In this document: one piece after another, positions 8,645 to 17,248 of the stretch
How the letters are laid out: each line of letters starts with the position of its first letter
Position numbering within the stretch: the stretch's first letter is position 1
Assembly: GCF_039523735.1 (NCBI RefSeq)
Contig: NZ_BAAAFW010000094.1
Coordinates: 1 to 64,000 of the forward strand
DNA: 64,000 bases
Reading direction: 5' to 3'
Source: Tatumella punctata
GTDB taxonomy: Bacteria > Pseudomonadota > Gammaproteobacteria > Enterobacterales > Enterobacteriaceae
Notes under the pieces: model-generated
Seen by the model: the letters and a program-made list of their open reading frames with translations, nothing else
Told to the model about the DNA's origin: nothing
Database searches by the model: none
Made by a program: the position numbers and the translations under genes

Positions 8645-9376
8645 ATGCGCGTACCCCGCATTTATCACCCTGAAACCGTAGCAAATAATAGTGAATTTCG
8701 CTTAAGCGAAGAGGCGGCCAATCATGTGGGTCGTGTGCTGAGAATGACCAGCGGCCAGGCCCTGGAGATCTTTGATGGCAGTAATCAGGTTTTCAGTGCC
8801 ACGATTGTCCATGCTGACAAAAAGAGTGTCACGGTACAGGTGACCGAAGGTGTCACAGATGACCGTGAATCGCCGCTGTTTTTACACCTCGGACAGGTGA
8901 TGTCACGCGGAGAAAAAATGGAGTTTACTATCCAGAAATCTATCGAACTGGGTGTGAACCTGATTACCCCGCTGCTTTCTGAACGCTGTGGCGTCAAACT
9001 GGACACTGAGCGTCTGGAAAAAAAACGTCTGCAATGGCAAAAAATCGCCATTGCTGCCTGTGAGCAATCGGGCAGAAATATCGTACCGGAAATACGTCCG
9101 GTGATGTCCCTGCATGACTGGTGTACAGAGCCGGAACCGGGGCTGAAACTTAATCTGCATCCGCGGGCCAGCCAGAGCATAAATACACTGCCGCTGCCTG
9201 TCAGCCGTATCCGGATGCTGATAGGCCCGGAAGGCGGACTGACCGCAGAAGAAATTGCCATGGGTTCAGAACAGGGCTTTACTGATATTCTGCTCGGTCC
9301 GCGGGTACTGCGTACCGAAACTGCAGCACTGACTGTGCTTACCGCCTTACAGGTCAGATTTGGCGATTTAGGCTAA
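8645..9376 (+). CDS. rsmE: 16S rRNA m3U1498 methyltransferase
   Basis: 243 residues; methylates N3 of U1498 in 16S rRNA using S-adenosylmethionine. The N-terminal PUA-like domain starts MRVPRIYHPETV and the C-terminal SPOUT trefoil-knot motifs LIGPEGGLTAEEI (near residue 195) and LGPRVLRTETAAL (near 217) are intact. Upstream of gshB on the same strand, separated by 94 bases, as in E. coli. Confidence 0.95.
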   Translation: MRVPRIYHPETVANNSEFRLSEEAANHVGRVLRMTSGQALEIFDGSNQVFSATIVHADKKSVTVQVTEGVTDDRESPLFLHLGQVMSRGEKMEFTIQKSIELGVNLITPLLSERCGVKLDTERLEKKRLQWQKIAIAACEQSGRNIVPEIRPVMSLHDWCTEPEPGLKLNLHPRASQSINTLPLPVSRIRMLIGPEGGLTAEEIAMGSEQGFTDILLGPRVLRTETAALTVLTALQVRFGDLG

Positions 9377-9470
9377 ACAGCCCGGCACCTGCGGTAAAGC
9401 CCCTGATATCCTGAACCGGTAAAATCCGTTAATGATAAGGTAGTCATTACTGCCTTCCGAGGAGAGACGA

Positions 9471-10418
9471 ATGATTAAGCTTGGCATAGTGATGGACCCG
9501 ATTGCGGACATCAATATTAAGAAAGACACCAGTTTTGCAATGCTGCTGGAAGCACAGCGCCGGGGTTATGAAATCCATTATATGGAGATGAATGATCTGC
9601 ACTTACGGGGCGGCGTTGCCAGCGCACGCAGCCGTGTATTAAGCGTTGAGCAGAATGCTCAGGACTGGTACCGGTTTGACAGTGAGCAGGAAATACCGCT
9701 GGCCGATCTGGATGTGATCCTGATGCGTAAAGATCCGCCTTTCGATACAGAATTTATCTATGCCACCTATATTCTGGAACGTGCAGAAGAGCAAGGTACG
9801 CTGGTGGTTAATAAACCGCAAAGCCTGCGTGACTGTAATGAAAAACTGTTTACCGCCTGGTTTGCCGGACTGACCCCCGACACACTCGTCACCCGCAGCC
9901 AGCAAAAATTGCAGGAGTTCTGGAAAGAACACGGCGATATTATTATGAAACCCCTGGACGGTATGGGTGGCACCTCTATTTTCCGGGTGAAACAGGATGA
10001 CCCTAACTTTTCGGTGATCTGTGAATCCCTGACACACAACAGCACCACATACTGTATGGCCCAGAACTACCTGCCGGCAATTAAAGAAGGTGATAAGCGT
10101 GTTCTGGTGGTGGACGGCGAGCCGGTACCCTACTGCCTGGCGCGGATCCCTAAATCAGGAGAAACCCGCGGTAATCTGGCCGCCGGTGGCCGTGGTGAAG
10201 CCCGGCCGTTAAGTGAAAGCGACTGGGAAATAGCCCGCAAAGTTGCACCGGTACTGAAACAAAAAGGATTAATTTTTGTCGGACTGGACATTATCGGCGA
10301 CCGGCTGACAGAAATTAATGTGACCAGCCCGACCTGTGTCCGTGAAATAGAAGCAGCTTTCCCGATTTCTGTGACCGGGATGCTGATGGATGCTATCGAA
10401 AAGCGTCTTGACCGCTAA
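9471..10418 (+). CDS. gshB: glutathione synthetase
   Basis: 315 residues, ATP-grasp enzyme that joins gamma-glutamylcysteine and glycine to give glutathione. Seen: MIKLGIVMDPIADINIKKDT at the start, the glycine-rich ATP loop KPLDGMGGTSIFRV near residue 160, NLAAGGRGEARPL near 230 and the substrate-site segment NVTSPTCVREIE near 283. The ATG is preceded by a strong GAGGAGAG. Followed by a GC-rich hairpin (10438-10458) and yqgE. Confidence 0.97.
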   Translation: MIKLGIVMDPIADINIKKDTSFAMLLEAQRRGYEIHYMEMNDLHLRGGVASARSRVLSVEQNAQDWYRFDSEQEIPLADLDVILMRKDPPFDTEFIYATYILERAEEQGTLVVNKPQSLRDCNEKLFTAWFAGLTPDTLVTRSQQKLQEFWKEHGDIIMKPLDGMGGTSIFRVKQDDPNFSVICESLTHNSTTYCMAQNYLPAIKEGDKRVLVVDGEPVPYCLARIPKSGETRGNLAAGGRGEARPLSESDWEIARKVAPVLKQKGLIFVGLDIIGDRLTEINVTSPTCVREIEAAFPISVTGMLMDAIEKRLDR

Positions 10419-10490
10419 ACTGCGGAGATCCCTTTGACCGGCAGCCTGCGGCTGCCGGATAGACCTTAAAAATAAACCGACAGAGTGAGT

Positions 10491-11054
10491 ATGAATTTAC
10501 AGCACCATTTTCTGATCGCCATGCCTTCATTACAGGACCCGGTATTTAAACGTTCTGTCATCTATATTTGCGAACATAATGATGAAGGTGCCATGGGATT
10601 AATCGTCAATAAGCCGATGGAAAACCTTACCATTGAGGGCGTTCTGGAAAAATTAGATATTACTCCCGAACACCCCGCTGCTGCCGGTACTCTGGAGCAC
10701 CCGGTGTATAACGGCGGACCGGTGGCCGATGATCGTGGTTTTATTCTGCACTCACCACAGCACAGTTTTGCCTCCAGTATTACTATTTCCGAAGATACGG
10801 TGCTGACAACCTCAAAAGACGTACTTGAGTCTTTGGGCAGTGATCAGCAACCCGAAAATATTATAGTGGCACTCGGCTATTGCAGCTGGGAAAAGCAACA
10901 GCTGGAAGATGAAATTCTGGAAAATGCCTGGCTGACCGTGCCTGCCAGTGAACAGTTACTGTTCCGGACACCGGTGGCCGATCGCTGGCGTAATGCAGCC
11001 AGACCTATCGGGGTGGATATTGTTCAGATGACCAGTGATGCGGGGCATGCCTGA
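10491..11054 (+). CDS. yqgE: YqgE/AlgH family protein
   Basis: 187 residues, as in E. coli. UPF0301/AlgH family, a conserved soluble protein without defined biochemical activity. Seen: MNLQHHFLIAMPSLQDPVFK at the start, GAMGLIVNKP near 37, PVYNGGPVADDRGFILH near 75 and ALGYCSWEKQQLEDEI near 123. I chose this ATG over an in-frame GTG two codons upstream because family members begin MNLQ. The stop overlaps the start of ruvX by one base, so the two are probably translationally coupled. Confidence 0.93.
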   Translation: MNLQHHFLIAMPSLQDPVFKRSVIYICEHNDEGAMGLIVNKPMENLTIEGVLEKLDITPEHPAAAGTLEHPVYNGGPVADDRGFILHSPQHSFASSITISEDTVLTTSKDVLESLGSDQQPENIIVALGYCSWEKQQLEDEILENAWLTVPASEQLLFRTPVADRWRNAARPIGVDIVQMTSDAGHA

Positions 11055-11470
11055 TGTCAGGTAAAACCTTACTCGGATTTGACTTCGGTACCAAAAGTAT
11101 CGGGGTGGCCGTTGGCCAGCAACTTACCGGTACCGCCAGGCCTCTGGCGGCCATAAAAGCCCGCGACGGTGTGCCTGACTGGAACCTGCTGGAAAAACTG
11201 CTGAAAGAGTGGCAGCCAGACCTGGTCGTGGTCGGACTGCCCCTGAATATGGACGGCACCGAACAACCACTGACCGCCCGGGCCCGTAAGTTTGCCAACC
11301 GTATCCATGGCCGTTTCGGCGTTGCCGTCGAATTACAGGACGAAAGATTAAGTACCGTGGAAGCCCGTGCCGGATTGTTTGAAACGGGAGGCTACCGCGC
11401 ACTGACGAAAGGTAACGTCGATTCCGGCTCTGCCGTGATTATTGTCGAAAGCTGGCTGGATCATCATTAA
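11054..11470 (+). CDS. ruvX: RuvX/YqgF, RNase H-fold protein (16S rRNA 5'-end maturation)
   Basis: 138 residues with the RNase H/Holliday junction resolvase fold: GFDFGTKSIGVAVG at residues 7-20, VVGLPLNMDGTE near 57, DERLSTVEA near 95 and a terminal acidic motif NVDSGSAVIIVESWL. In E. coli YqgF acts in pre-16S rRNA processing. It is essential or near-essential in several species. Overlaps yqgE by one base (TGATG). Confidence 0.95.
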   Translation: MSGKTLLGFDFGTKSIGVAVGQQLTGTARPLAAIKARDGVPDWNLLEKLLKEWQPDLVVVGLPLNMDGTEQPLTARARKFANRIHGRFGVAVELQDERLSTVEARAGLFETGGYRALTKGNVDSGSAVIIVESWLDHH

Positions 11471-11583
11471 AAACCTGTCACCGATTGCGGCTGTCCTTAT
11501 GGGTTTATTTTATATTCAGAAAAATATTCAGTATTTAGTGCTACAATATTGTTTTTGTGCAGCATAAAAATGGAGTTTTACCC

Positions 11584-11964
11584 ATGAAAAACCTGTTTAA
11601 CTGTCTGATCGGTGGCACATTAAGCTGTATTGCCGCTTCAGCCGGAGCCGCCGGGATTCCGGCACAGCTGGATGGCGTTGCCGGAAAAGAGATCACCTTA
11701 TCGCTGGATGCTAATCCGACTACCGGTTACCAGTGGATGGTCAGCCAGCTTCCTGCCGGGTTGCTGCTGATCCCCGGTGATTATCAGCAGTCAGCAGAAT
11801 GCAAGCCCGGTATGACCGGCTGCTCCGGTCAGCAGACATTTTATCTGATTGGCCGCAAAGCCGGCACTTCAACACTGAAGATGATCTATGGCAGAACTTT
11901 TGATAAATCCGGCTGGCAGGAAAAAAGTATCCGGGTGGTGATTAAACCTTCCCATAACGGATAA
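11584..11964 (+). CDS. secreted chagasin-like cysteine protease inhibitor (family I42)
   Basis: 126 residues from the ATG that follows TGGAG; a start further upstream has no ribosome site. Residues 1-22 look like a Sec signal peptide ending near AGAAG. The mature part carries the NPTTGYQW loop (residues 44-51), which in chagasin-family inhibitors enters the protease active site, and the later loop pattern KAGTSTLKMIYGRTFD near 98. Two cysteines in ECKPGMTGCSG may form a disulfide, which fits a periplasmic location. Target protease unknown. E. coli has no such gene between ruvX and yggR, so this is an insertion. A TACAAT box at 11542-11547 may be its promoter. Confidence 0.75.
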   Translation: MKNLFNCLIGGTLSCIAASAGAAGIPAQLDGVAGKEITLSLDANPTTGYQWMVSQLPAGLLLIPGDYQQSAECKPGMTGCSGQQTFYLIGRKAGTSTLKMIYGRTFDKSGWQEKSIRVVIKPSHNG

Positions 11965-11986
11965 GCCGGTGACCGGCGATAGCTAA

Positions 11987-13021
11987 TCAATCCCCTGTTA
12001 TCGCCTGTCTGTCCCCGCTGAGTAGTCCACCGGTATCAGAGAAGCCCCTGCCCTGCGGTGGCGGAAAACTCTGCATACCGGCTTCCGCACCGGTCTGTAT
12101 GATCCCCGGCAACTGATGCATTCGCCCTTCACGGATAACACTGGCCACCGCCGGTGTGTTGATTAAAACTTCGAAAACTGCCCGTAACTGTCCGGGCCGG
12201 GTGTCGCTTTCTGTCAGCCGCTGGGCAATCACCGCAGATAAACACCCGGCAAGTTGCGCCCTGACCTGGTTCTTTTCAGCCGCCGGAAAGCTGTCTGTCA
12301 GGCGTTCTGGTGCCTGCGCTGCTGTCACGGTATGTAAGGTGGACAACACCAGATGGCCGGTTTCTGCCGCCATCAGAGCATGGCGGATGGTCTGGTGGTC
12401 GCGTAATTCACCGATCATAATAATATCCGGATCCTGCCTTAAGGCGGCGATTAACCCCTGATGAAATGATGAGAAATCAGCGCCGGCTTGCCGCTGCTGG
12501 ATCAGGCATCCGGTGCTGTGATGCAGATACTCAACCGGATCTTCGAGGGTAATGATATGCAGCCCGCGGCGGCGGTTAATTTCTGCAATCATTGCCGCCA
12601 TCGAGGTCGATTTCCCGCAACCGGTCGCCCCGCACACTAAAATCAGTCCGGCCTGTTTTTCGATAAGCCGGTAACTGACTGGCGGTAATCCCAGGCTTTC
12701 CATTGACGGGATTTGCGGTCGTAACAGACGTAATGCCAGAGACAGTCCGCTCTGCTGGCGAAAGACACAGACACGCAACCGCAGGCCACTGGCTAACGTC
12801 AGCCCGGCATCACAGTGCCCTTCTCTGTGCAGCAGTTGCTGCTGACTACTGTTCAGCCAGCGCTGACAAAATATTGCGAGTTGTTTTTCACTGATTACCG
12901 GCAGGTCCGGAGGCGATACCAGACGCCCCTGACAACGCCACCAGGGTAAATGTCCACAGCAGAGGTGCAGATCAGAGGCATTATGTTTTACACTACGCTC
13001 AATAATTTCATCTAACTCCAT
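11987..13021 (-). CDS. yggR: PilT-like type IV pilus ATPase YggR, C-terminus probably frameshifted
   Basis: 344 residues of the PilT/GspE secretion ATPase superfamily. Seen: ASDLHLCCGHLPWWR near 16, Walker A GATGCGKSTSMAAM near 130 with the unusual GCGKS in place of GSGKS, Walker B-type DPDIIMIGELRD near 192, and the His box ETGHLVLSTLHT near 216. The protein ends GMQSF followed by a proline/glycine-rich tail unlike PilT. Reading the next frame after GMQSF gives ATAGQGLL and a stop, close to the usual family ending, so a one-base deletion near 12066 is likely. Divergent from yggS with only 14 bases between the starts. Role uncertain even in E. coli. Confidence 0.85.
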   Translation of the reverse strand: MELDEIIERSVKHNASDLHLCCGHLPWWRCQGRLVSPPDLPVISEKQLAIFCQRWLNSSQQQLLHREGHCDAGLTLASGLRLRVCVFRQQSGLSLALRLLRPQIPSMESLGLPPVSYRLIEKQAGLILVCGATGCGKSTSMAAMIAEINRRRGLHIITLEDPVEYLHHSTGCLIQQRQAGADFSSFHQGLIAALRQDPDIIMIGELRDHQTIRHALMAAETGHLVLSTLHTVTAAQAPERLTDSFPAAEKNQVRAQLAGCLSAVIAQRLTESDTRPGQLRAVFEVLINTPAVASVIREGRMHQLPGIIQTGAEAGMQSFPPPQGRGFSDTGGLLSGDRQAITGD

Positions 13022-13035
13022 AAAATAGTCCGGTT

Positions 13036-13743
13036 ATGACTTCCATTCAGCATAATTTACAGCAAGTCCGTGAGCGTATTACCGCGGCTGCCGAAGGTTG
13101 CGGCAGAGATCCACAGCAGATCACTCTGCTGGCAGTCAGTAAAACCAAACCTGTGAGCGCTATCCGTGAGGCCTGGCTGGCGGGGCAGCGTTGCTTTGGT
13201 GAAAACTATGTACAGGAGGGGGTCGATAAAATTGCCCTGACAACAGATTTAGACGGTCTGGAATGGCACTTTATCGGGCCGCTGCAATCTAATAAAAGCC
13301 GTCTGGTTGCCGGACATTTTGACTGGTGCCATACCCTGGATCGTCAGAAACTGGCACAGCGACTGAATGATCAGCGTCCGCCACAGTCTGACCCGCTGAA
13401 TGTTCTTATCCAGGTGAATATCAGTGACGAAGCGAGCAAATCGGGGATCAGCGTTGCCGAAATTCCTCAGCTTGCCCGCCAGATTGTGGCATTACCCCGT
13501 CTGAAATTACGCGGTCTGATGGCCATCCCTGCACCTTCGGACGATTATCAGTCCCGGCTGGCAGTTTGCCTGCGTATGGCCGAAGCCTTCGCTGCCTTAC
13601 AGAGCGAACACGCGGGTATTGATACACTATCGCTGGGTATGAGCGATGATATGGATGCTGCCATTGAAGCCGGCAGTACGATGGTACGTATCGGCTCCGC
13701 CATTTTTGGTGCCCGCCAGTACCCGCCATCTTCACCCCAATAA
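13036..13743 (+). CDS. yggS: PLP-binding homeostasis protein YggS
   Basis: 235 residues, alanine-racemase-like barrel that binds pyridoxal phosphate through Lys36 in LLAVSKTKPV. Other blocks: CFGENYVQEGVDK near 55, EWHFIGPLQSNK near 76, VNISDEASKSGI near 131 and LSLGMSDDMDAAIEAGSTMVR near 196. It keeps B6 vitamers and amino-acid pools balanced. Followed after 12 bases by yggT; expression probably shared with yggT and rdgB. Confidence 0.95.
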   Translation: MTSIQHNLQQVRERITAAAEGCGRDPQQITLLAVSKTKPVSAIREAWLAGQRCFGENYVQEGVDKIALTTDLDGLEWHFIGPLQSNKSRLVAGHFDWCHTLDRQKLAQRLNDQRPPQSDPLNVLIQVNISDEASKSGISVAEIPQLARQIVALPRLKLRGLMAIPAPSDDYQSRLAVCLRMAEAFAALQSEHAGIDTLSLGMSDDMDAAIEAGSTMVRIGSAIFGARQYPPSSPQ

Positions 13744-13755
13744 CTGAGGACACTC

Positions 13756-14310
13756 ATGTACACTCTGACTTTTCTGGTCAAAACGGTTATCGATCTTTAC
13801 GTCATGGTACTGCTGCTGCGCATCTGGATGCAGTGGGCACGCTGTGATTTTTATAATCCGCTGGCACAGTTTATCGTTAAACTGACTCAGCCAGTGATCC
13901 GCCCTCTGCGCCGGGTGATCCCCGCCATCGGCCCTGTCGATACCGCCTCCTTATTACTGGCACTGGTGCTGACTATTATTAAATTCCCGCTGCTGATGCT
14001 GGTTCAGTCAGGCAGCTTCGCTATCGGGCTGGATAATGTACTGATTGGCGTGTTATCTCTGCTGAAAGCTGCCGGTAACCTGATTTTCTGGGTGATCCTG
14101 ATCCGTTCTCTGATGAGCTGGGTCAGCCAGGGCCGCAGCCCGATTGATTATGTACTGGTGCAGCTGACGGAACCTCTGATGTCCCCTGTGCGCCGTATTC
14201 TGCCGGCGATGGGCGGGATCGATTTTTCCGCCATGGTCGTGGTGTTGATCCTCTACGGACTGAATTTTCTCGGAATGGATCTGTTTCCTGGACTCTGGTA
14301 TCTGCTGTAA
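13756..14310 (+). CDS. yggT: YggT family integral membrane protein
   Basis: 184 residues with two copies of the YggT repeat: a first hydrophobic hairpin ending FYNPLAQFIVKLTQPVIRPLRR and a second one with VLVQLTEPLMSPVRRILPA. Four or so membrane segments are predicted. In other bacteria YggT family members are linked to membrane protein assembly, osmotic stress or cell division; function in enterics is not settled. Preceded by GAGGA. The gene yggU, which follows yggT in E. coli, is missing: rdgB begins 20 bases after the stop. Confidence 0.92.
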   Translation: MYTLTFLVKTVIDLYVMVLLLRIWMQWARCDFYNPLAQFIVKLTQPVIRPLRRVIPAIGPVDTASLLLALVLTIIKFPLLMLVQSGSFAIGLDNVLIGVLSLLKAAGNLIFWVILIRSLMSWVSQGRSPIDYVLVQLTEPLMSPVRRILPAMGGIDFSAMVVVLILYGLNFLGMDLFPGLWYLL

Positions 14311-14330
14311 TTCTGAGGATTGAATTGATT

Positions 14331-14924
14331 ATGCAAAAAGTTGTACTGGCGACCGGTAACCCCGGAAAAGTGCGTGAACTGGCCGCCCCGCTGGCAGAGT
14401 TCGGGATGGAGATCGTCGCCCAGACCGACCTCGGCGTGGAGTCTGCAGAAGAGACCGGCCTGACCTTTATCGAAAATGCTCTGTTAAAAGCCCGCCACGC
14501 TTCGCGGATCACCGGGCTGCCGGCAATTGCTGATGACTCCGGGCTGGCGACCGATGCGCTGGGCGGCGCACCGGGTATCTGGTCTGCCCGCTATGCCGGC
14601 AGCGATGCCAGTGATCAGCAGAACCTGGAAAAACTGCTTGATGCGATGCAGGATGTCCCGGACGATAAACGCCAGGCCGCATTTCATTGTGTACTGGTCT
14701 ATCTGCGTCACTGGGATGACCCGACCCCGCTGGTATTCCATGGCTGCTGGCCGGGAATGATCGCCCGTGAAAGTCATGGTGAAGGCGGATTTGGTTATGA
14801 CCCGGTGTTTTATCTGCCGGCGCTCCGGAAAACTGCGGCAGAGATGACCAAAGCAGAAAAGCTGGCGATCTCTCACCGCGGACAGGCCCTTAAAATGTTA
14901 CTGGATGCACTGGGTAATGGGTAA
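14331..14924 (+). CDS. rdgB: XTP/dITP diphosphatase
   Basis: 197 residues, same as E. coli RdgB. It hydrolyses non-canonical purine triphosphates (dITP, XTP) and so keeps them out of DNA. Seen: MQKVVLATGNPGKVRELA at the start, LTFIENALLKARHA near 46, AIADDSGLATDALGGAPGI near 65 with the catalytic aspartates, and FGYDPVFYLP near 148. An in-frame TTG two codons upstream is better spaced from the GAGG site, but the ATG matches the family start. Overlaps hemW by 8 bases. Confidence 0.95.
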   Translation: MQKVVLATGNPGKVRELAAPLAEFGMEIVAQTDLGVESAEETGLTFIENALLKARHASRITGLPAIADDSGLATDALGGAPGIWSARYAGSDASDQQNLEKLLDAMQDVPDDKRQAAFHCVLVYLRHWDDPTPLVFHGCWPGMIARESHGEGGFGYDPVFYLPALRKTAAEMTKAEKLAISHRGQALKMLLDALGNG

Positions 14925-16056
14925 TCTGCCGCCACTGAGTCTGTATATTCATATTCCCTGGTGTGTACAGAAATGTCCCTACTGTGATTTTAATTCACAT
15001 GCCCTGAAAGGCGATGTCCCGCATATGGAATATGTGGATCATCTGCTGGCCGATCTGGATACGGATATTGCGCTGACATCCGGCAGGGAAGTCTCCACGA
15101 TCTTTATCGGCGGGGGGACCCCGAGCCTGTTAAGCAGTGAAGCGATGCAGGCATTACTCGACGGAGTTCGCCAGCGCTTGCCGGTGTCTGCCACTGCAGA
15201 AATTACCATGGAAGCTAACCCGGGCACGGTGGAAGCGGATCGTTTCAGTGGTTATCAGCAGGCCGGTGTTAACCGTATTTCTATCGGGGTTCAGAGTTTC
15301 AGCAGCAGTAAACTGCAGCGCCTGGGACGGATTCACGGTCCGGACGAAGCCCGACGTGCGGCAAAGCTGGCTGCCGGTCTGGGGCTGCGCAGTTTTAATC
15401 TCGACCTGATGCATGGCTTACCTGACCAGTCCCTGGAAGAAGCGCTGGATGACCTGCGTCAGGCAATTGAGCTCTCGCCGCCCCATTTGTCCTGGTATCA
15501 GCTGACAATTGAACCGAACACACTGTTTGCCTCCCGGCCTCCGGTTTTGCCGGATGATGATGATCTGTGGGATATTTTCGAGCAGGGACATCAGTTACTG
15601 ACAGCCGCCGGGTACCAGCAATATGAAACGTCTGCCTATGCACGCCCCGGTATGCAATGTCAGCACAATCTGAACTACTGGCGGTTTGGTGATTATCTGG
15701 GCATTGGCTGTGGTGCTCACGGAAAACTGACTCAGCCGGATGGTCAGATTATCCGTACAGTTAAAACCCGTCATCCCCGTGGTTTTATGCGCGGAGAGTA
15801 TCTGGATAAACGCTATACGGTCGCAGACCAGGAAAAACCGTTCGAATACTTTATGAACCGTTTCCGGTTAGCTGAACCCTGCCCGCAGGAGGAATTTAGT
15901 CGTTTTACAGGACTGCCCGTGCAGCAGATTCGTCCGGCACTGGATAAAGCGATTGCCGCCGGATATTTGCAGGAGTCCGCCGGACACTGGCAGGTGACAG
16001 AGAAAGGCCGGCTGTTTCTTAACAGCCTGCTGGAGTTATTTCTCGGCCCGGAATAG
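14917..16056 (+). CDS. hemW: HemW, radical-SAM heme chaperone
   Basis: 379 residues. The radical SAM cluster motif CVQKCPYCDF lies near residue 17, with IFIGGGTPSLL near 64, EITMEANPGT near 97, NRISIGVQSFS near 120 and the NLDLMHGLPDQSLEEAL block near 166. Related to coproporphyrinogen oxidase HemN, but this family binds and delivers heme rather than oxidising the substrate. The start was placed at the second ATG (MGNLPPLSLYIH), which aligns with E. coli HemW. Start overlaps the rdgB end by 8 bases. Confidence 0.94.
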   Translation: MGNLPPLSLYIHIPWCVQKCPYCDFNSHALKGDVPHMEYVDHLLADLDTDIALTSGREVSTIFIGGGTPSLLSSEAMQALLDGVRQRLPVSATAEITMEANPGTVEADRFSGYQQAGVNRISIGVQSFSSSKLQRLGRIHGPDEARRAAKLAAGLGLRSFNLDLMHGLPDQSLEEALDDLRQAIELSPPHLSWYQLTIEPNTLFASRPPVLPDDDDLWDIFEQGHQLLTAAGYQQYETSAYARPGMQCQHNLNYWRFGDYLGIGCGAHGKLTQPDGQIIRTVKTRHPRGFMRGEYLDKRYTVADQEKPFEYFMNRFRLAEPCPQEEFSRFTGLPVQQIRPALDKAIAAGYLQESAGHWQVTEKGRLFLNSLLELFLGPE

Positions 16057-16064
16057 TAATAAAC

Positions 16065-16093
16065 AGCAGTATCAGGCGAACCTGATACTGCTT
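16065..16093. terminator. hairpin between convergent hemW and yggN
   Basis: AGCAGTATCAGG and CCTGATACTGCT pair over 12 bases around a CGAA loop. T-tracts are weak on both sides; position between converging genes suggests a shared terminator. Confidence 0.6.
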
Positions 16094-16108
16094 ACAGACC
16101 GCGGGATA

Positions 16109-16822
16109 TCAGTGGCTGACTTGCTGCCAGAGGGATGTGCGTTGTTTTTCCAGCGCCACCACTTTGCCACACACCTGTTTACCGAAGGCCTGGAAATCTT
16201 TTTCCTGCTTATCGGCTTCACTGCGGATCGACTGCTGAAGCCCGCCGAGGTTACCCATCAGCGCCTGCAGCGGGTTATCTCCGGACGTTTTAGCGCTCCC
16301 CAGTTCATTCAGGCTGTCCTGCAGAATTCCGCCCAGCGCACTCTGTACCAGCTTCTGGCCTTCTGACCTCACCTGGTCGATGGCCTGATGGTGGAACATT
16401 ACCCCGTCGCTGCGCTGTTCAATAATACGATTCATCTGCTCTTTCAGCTGAGTATCCAGCGTCGCCAGCCGCGTACGCACATGGCTGTCAGCCCCCAGTT
16501 TTTCGACGATCACTTTATCCAGCGCAGCTCTGCTGTTTTCCAGCCGCTGACGGGCACCCGAGTCAATCCACGGCAGGTCATTACGCAATGCGTTCTGATA
16601 AGAGATCGCCTGCTGACGCAGTGCGTTATCAGTCCGGACCGGCTGACCGTTAAAAGTGATCTCTCCGCGCGGGGTAATTATCATCTTTCCATTGCTGCCG
16701 GTGATTTCGACCTGTTGCCCGGTGATGGCAATATCATCCTGCGGTGTAACCGGACATTGATAATCTGCCCTGGCCTGGGCTGCGGCCAGTAACAGCCCGA
16801 CAGCGATCGCTTTACGTAACAT
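16109..16822 (-). CDS. yggN: YggN family periplasmic protein (DUF2884)
   Basis: 237 residues from the ATG that follows AAGGAGT. Residues 1-19 (MLRKAIAVGLLLAAAQARA) are a signal peptide, after which DYQCPVTPQDD starts the mature periplasmic protein. Internal ITPRGEITFNGQPV, LKEQMNRIIEQRSDGVMFHH and GQKLVQSALGGILQDSLNE match E. coli YggN. A second cysteine sits near the C-terminus (KQVCGKVVALEK). No function is established. In E. coli yggM and ansB lie between hemW and yggN; both are absent here. Confidence 0.9.
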   Translation of the reverse strand: MLRKAIAVGLLLAAAQARADYQCPVTPQDDIAITGQQVEITGSNGKMIITPRGEITFNGQPVRTDNALRQQAISYQNALRNDLPWIDSGARQRLENSRAALDKVIVEKLGADSHVRTRLATLDTQLKEQMNRIIEQRSDGVMFHHQAIDQVRSEGQKLVQSALGGILQDSLNELGSAKTSGDNPLQALMGNLGGLQQSIRSEADKQEKDFQAFGKQVCGKVVALEKQRTSLWQQVSH

Positions 16823-16921
16823 GTATACTCCTTTCTGTCCCGGCAAAGCATCGTTTGCTGTCGGGCGCTATTGACTGACTGATGACTGACTGATTAAAGA
16901 CGGTCGGTTAACCGCTACAAC
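16823..16921. repeat. short intergenic gap with a GACTGACTGAT direct repeat
   Basis: Two copies of TGACTGACTGA-type sequence follow each other at about 16871-16894, in the gap between yggL and yggN. Too short to call more than a simple repeat. Confidence 0.4.
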
Positions 16922-17248
16922 TTAGTCCCACCAGACGTCAAACAGTTCCGTCACTTTTACATCAGACAAGCCACGCGCTTCCAGCCACTGACGCACGGTT
17001 TCGCGGTGCTGTTCGGTACATTTACCGGTTTCCTGCAGACAAACCAGCCCTTCCCACTGCAGATAACCGCTGCCGTCATAGGCCAGTCCGTTTGGTTCGA
17101 TCACTTCATTAACGAAAGCATCAAGAGTGGAATCCAGTTCCTGCTCTGAAGTTCCTGCCGCAAAGGTCCAGCTGACAGAAAAACCCAGTTCCTGGAATTC
17201 CGCCAGATGCATTTTTTTGCGTAAACGACGACTACGTTGTACTGCCAT
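16922..17248 (-). CDS. yggL: YggL, 50S ribosome-binding protein family (DUF469)
   Basis: 108 residues. The start MAVQRSRRLRKKMHLAEFQE and the core ELGFSVSWTFAAGTSEQELD, DAFVNEVIEPNGLAYDGSGY and RGLSDVKVTELFDVWWD match E. coli YggL throughout. The family is reported to associate with the 50S ribosomal subunit. It overlaps the trmB stop by one base, so trmB and yggL are co-translated. Confidence 0.92.
   Translation of the reverse strand: MAVQRSRRLRKKMHLAEFQELGFSVSWTFAAGTSEQELDSTLDAFVNEVIEPNGLAYDGSGYLQWEGLVCLQETGKCTEQHRETVRQWLEARGLSDVKVTELFDVWWD

Noticed and set aside
14325..14330. TTG start two codons upstream for rdgB
   Set aside because: Better spaced from the GAGG site, but all family members start at MQKVVLATGN.
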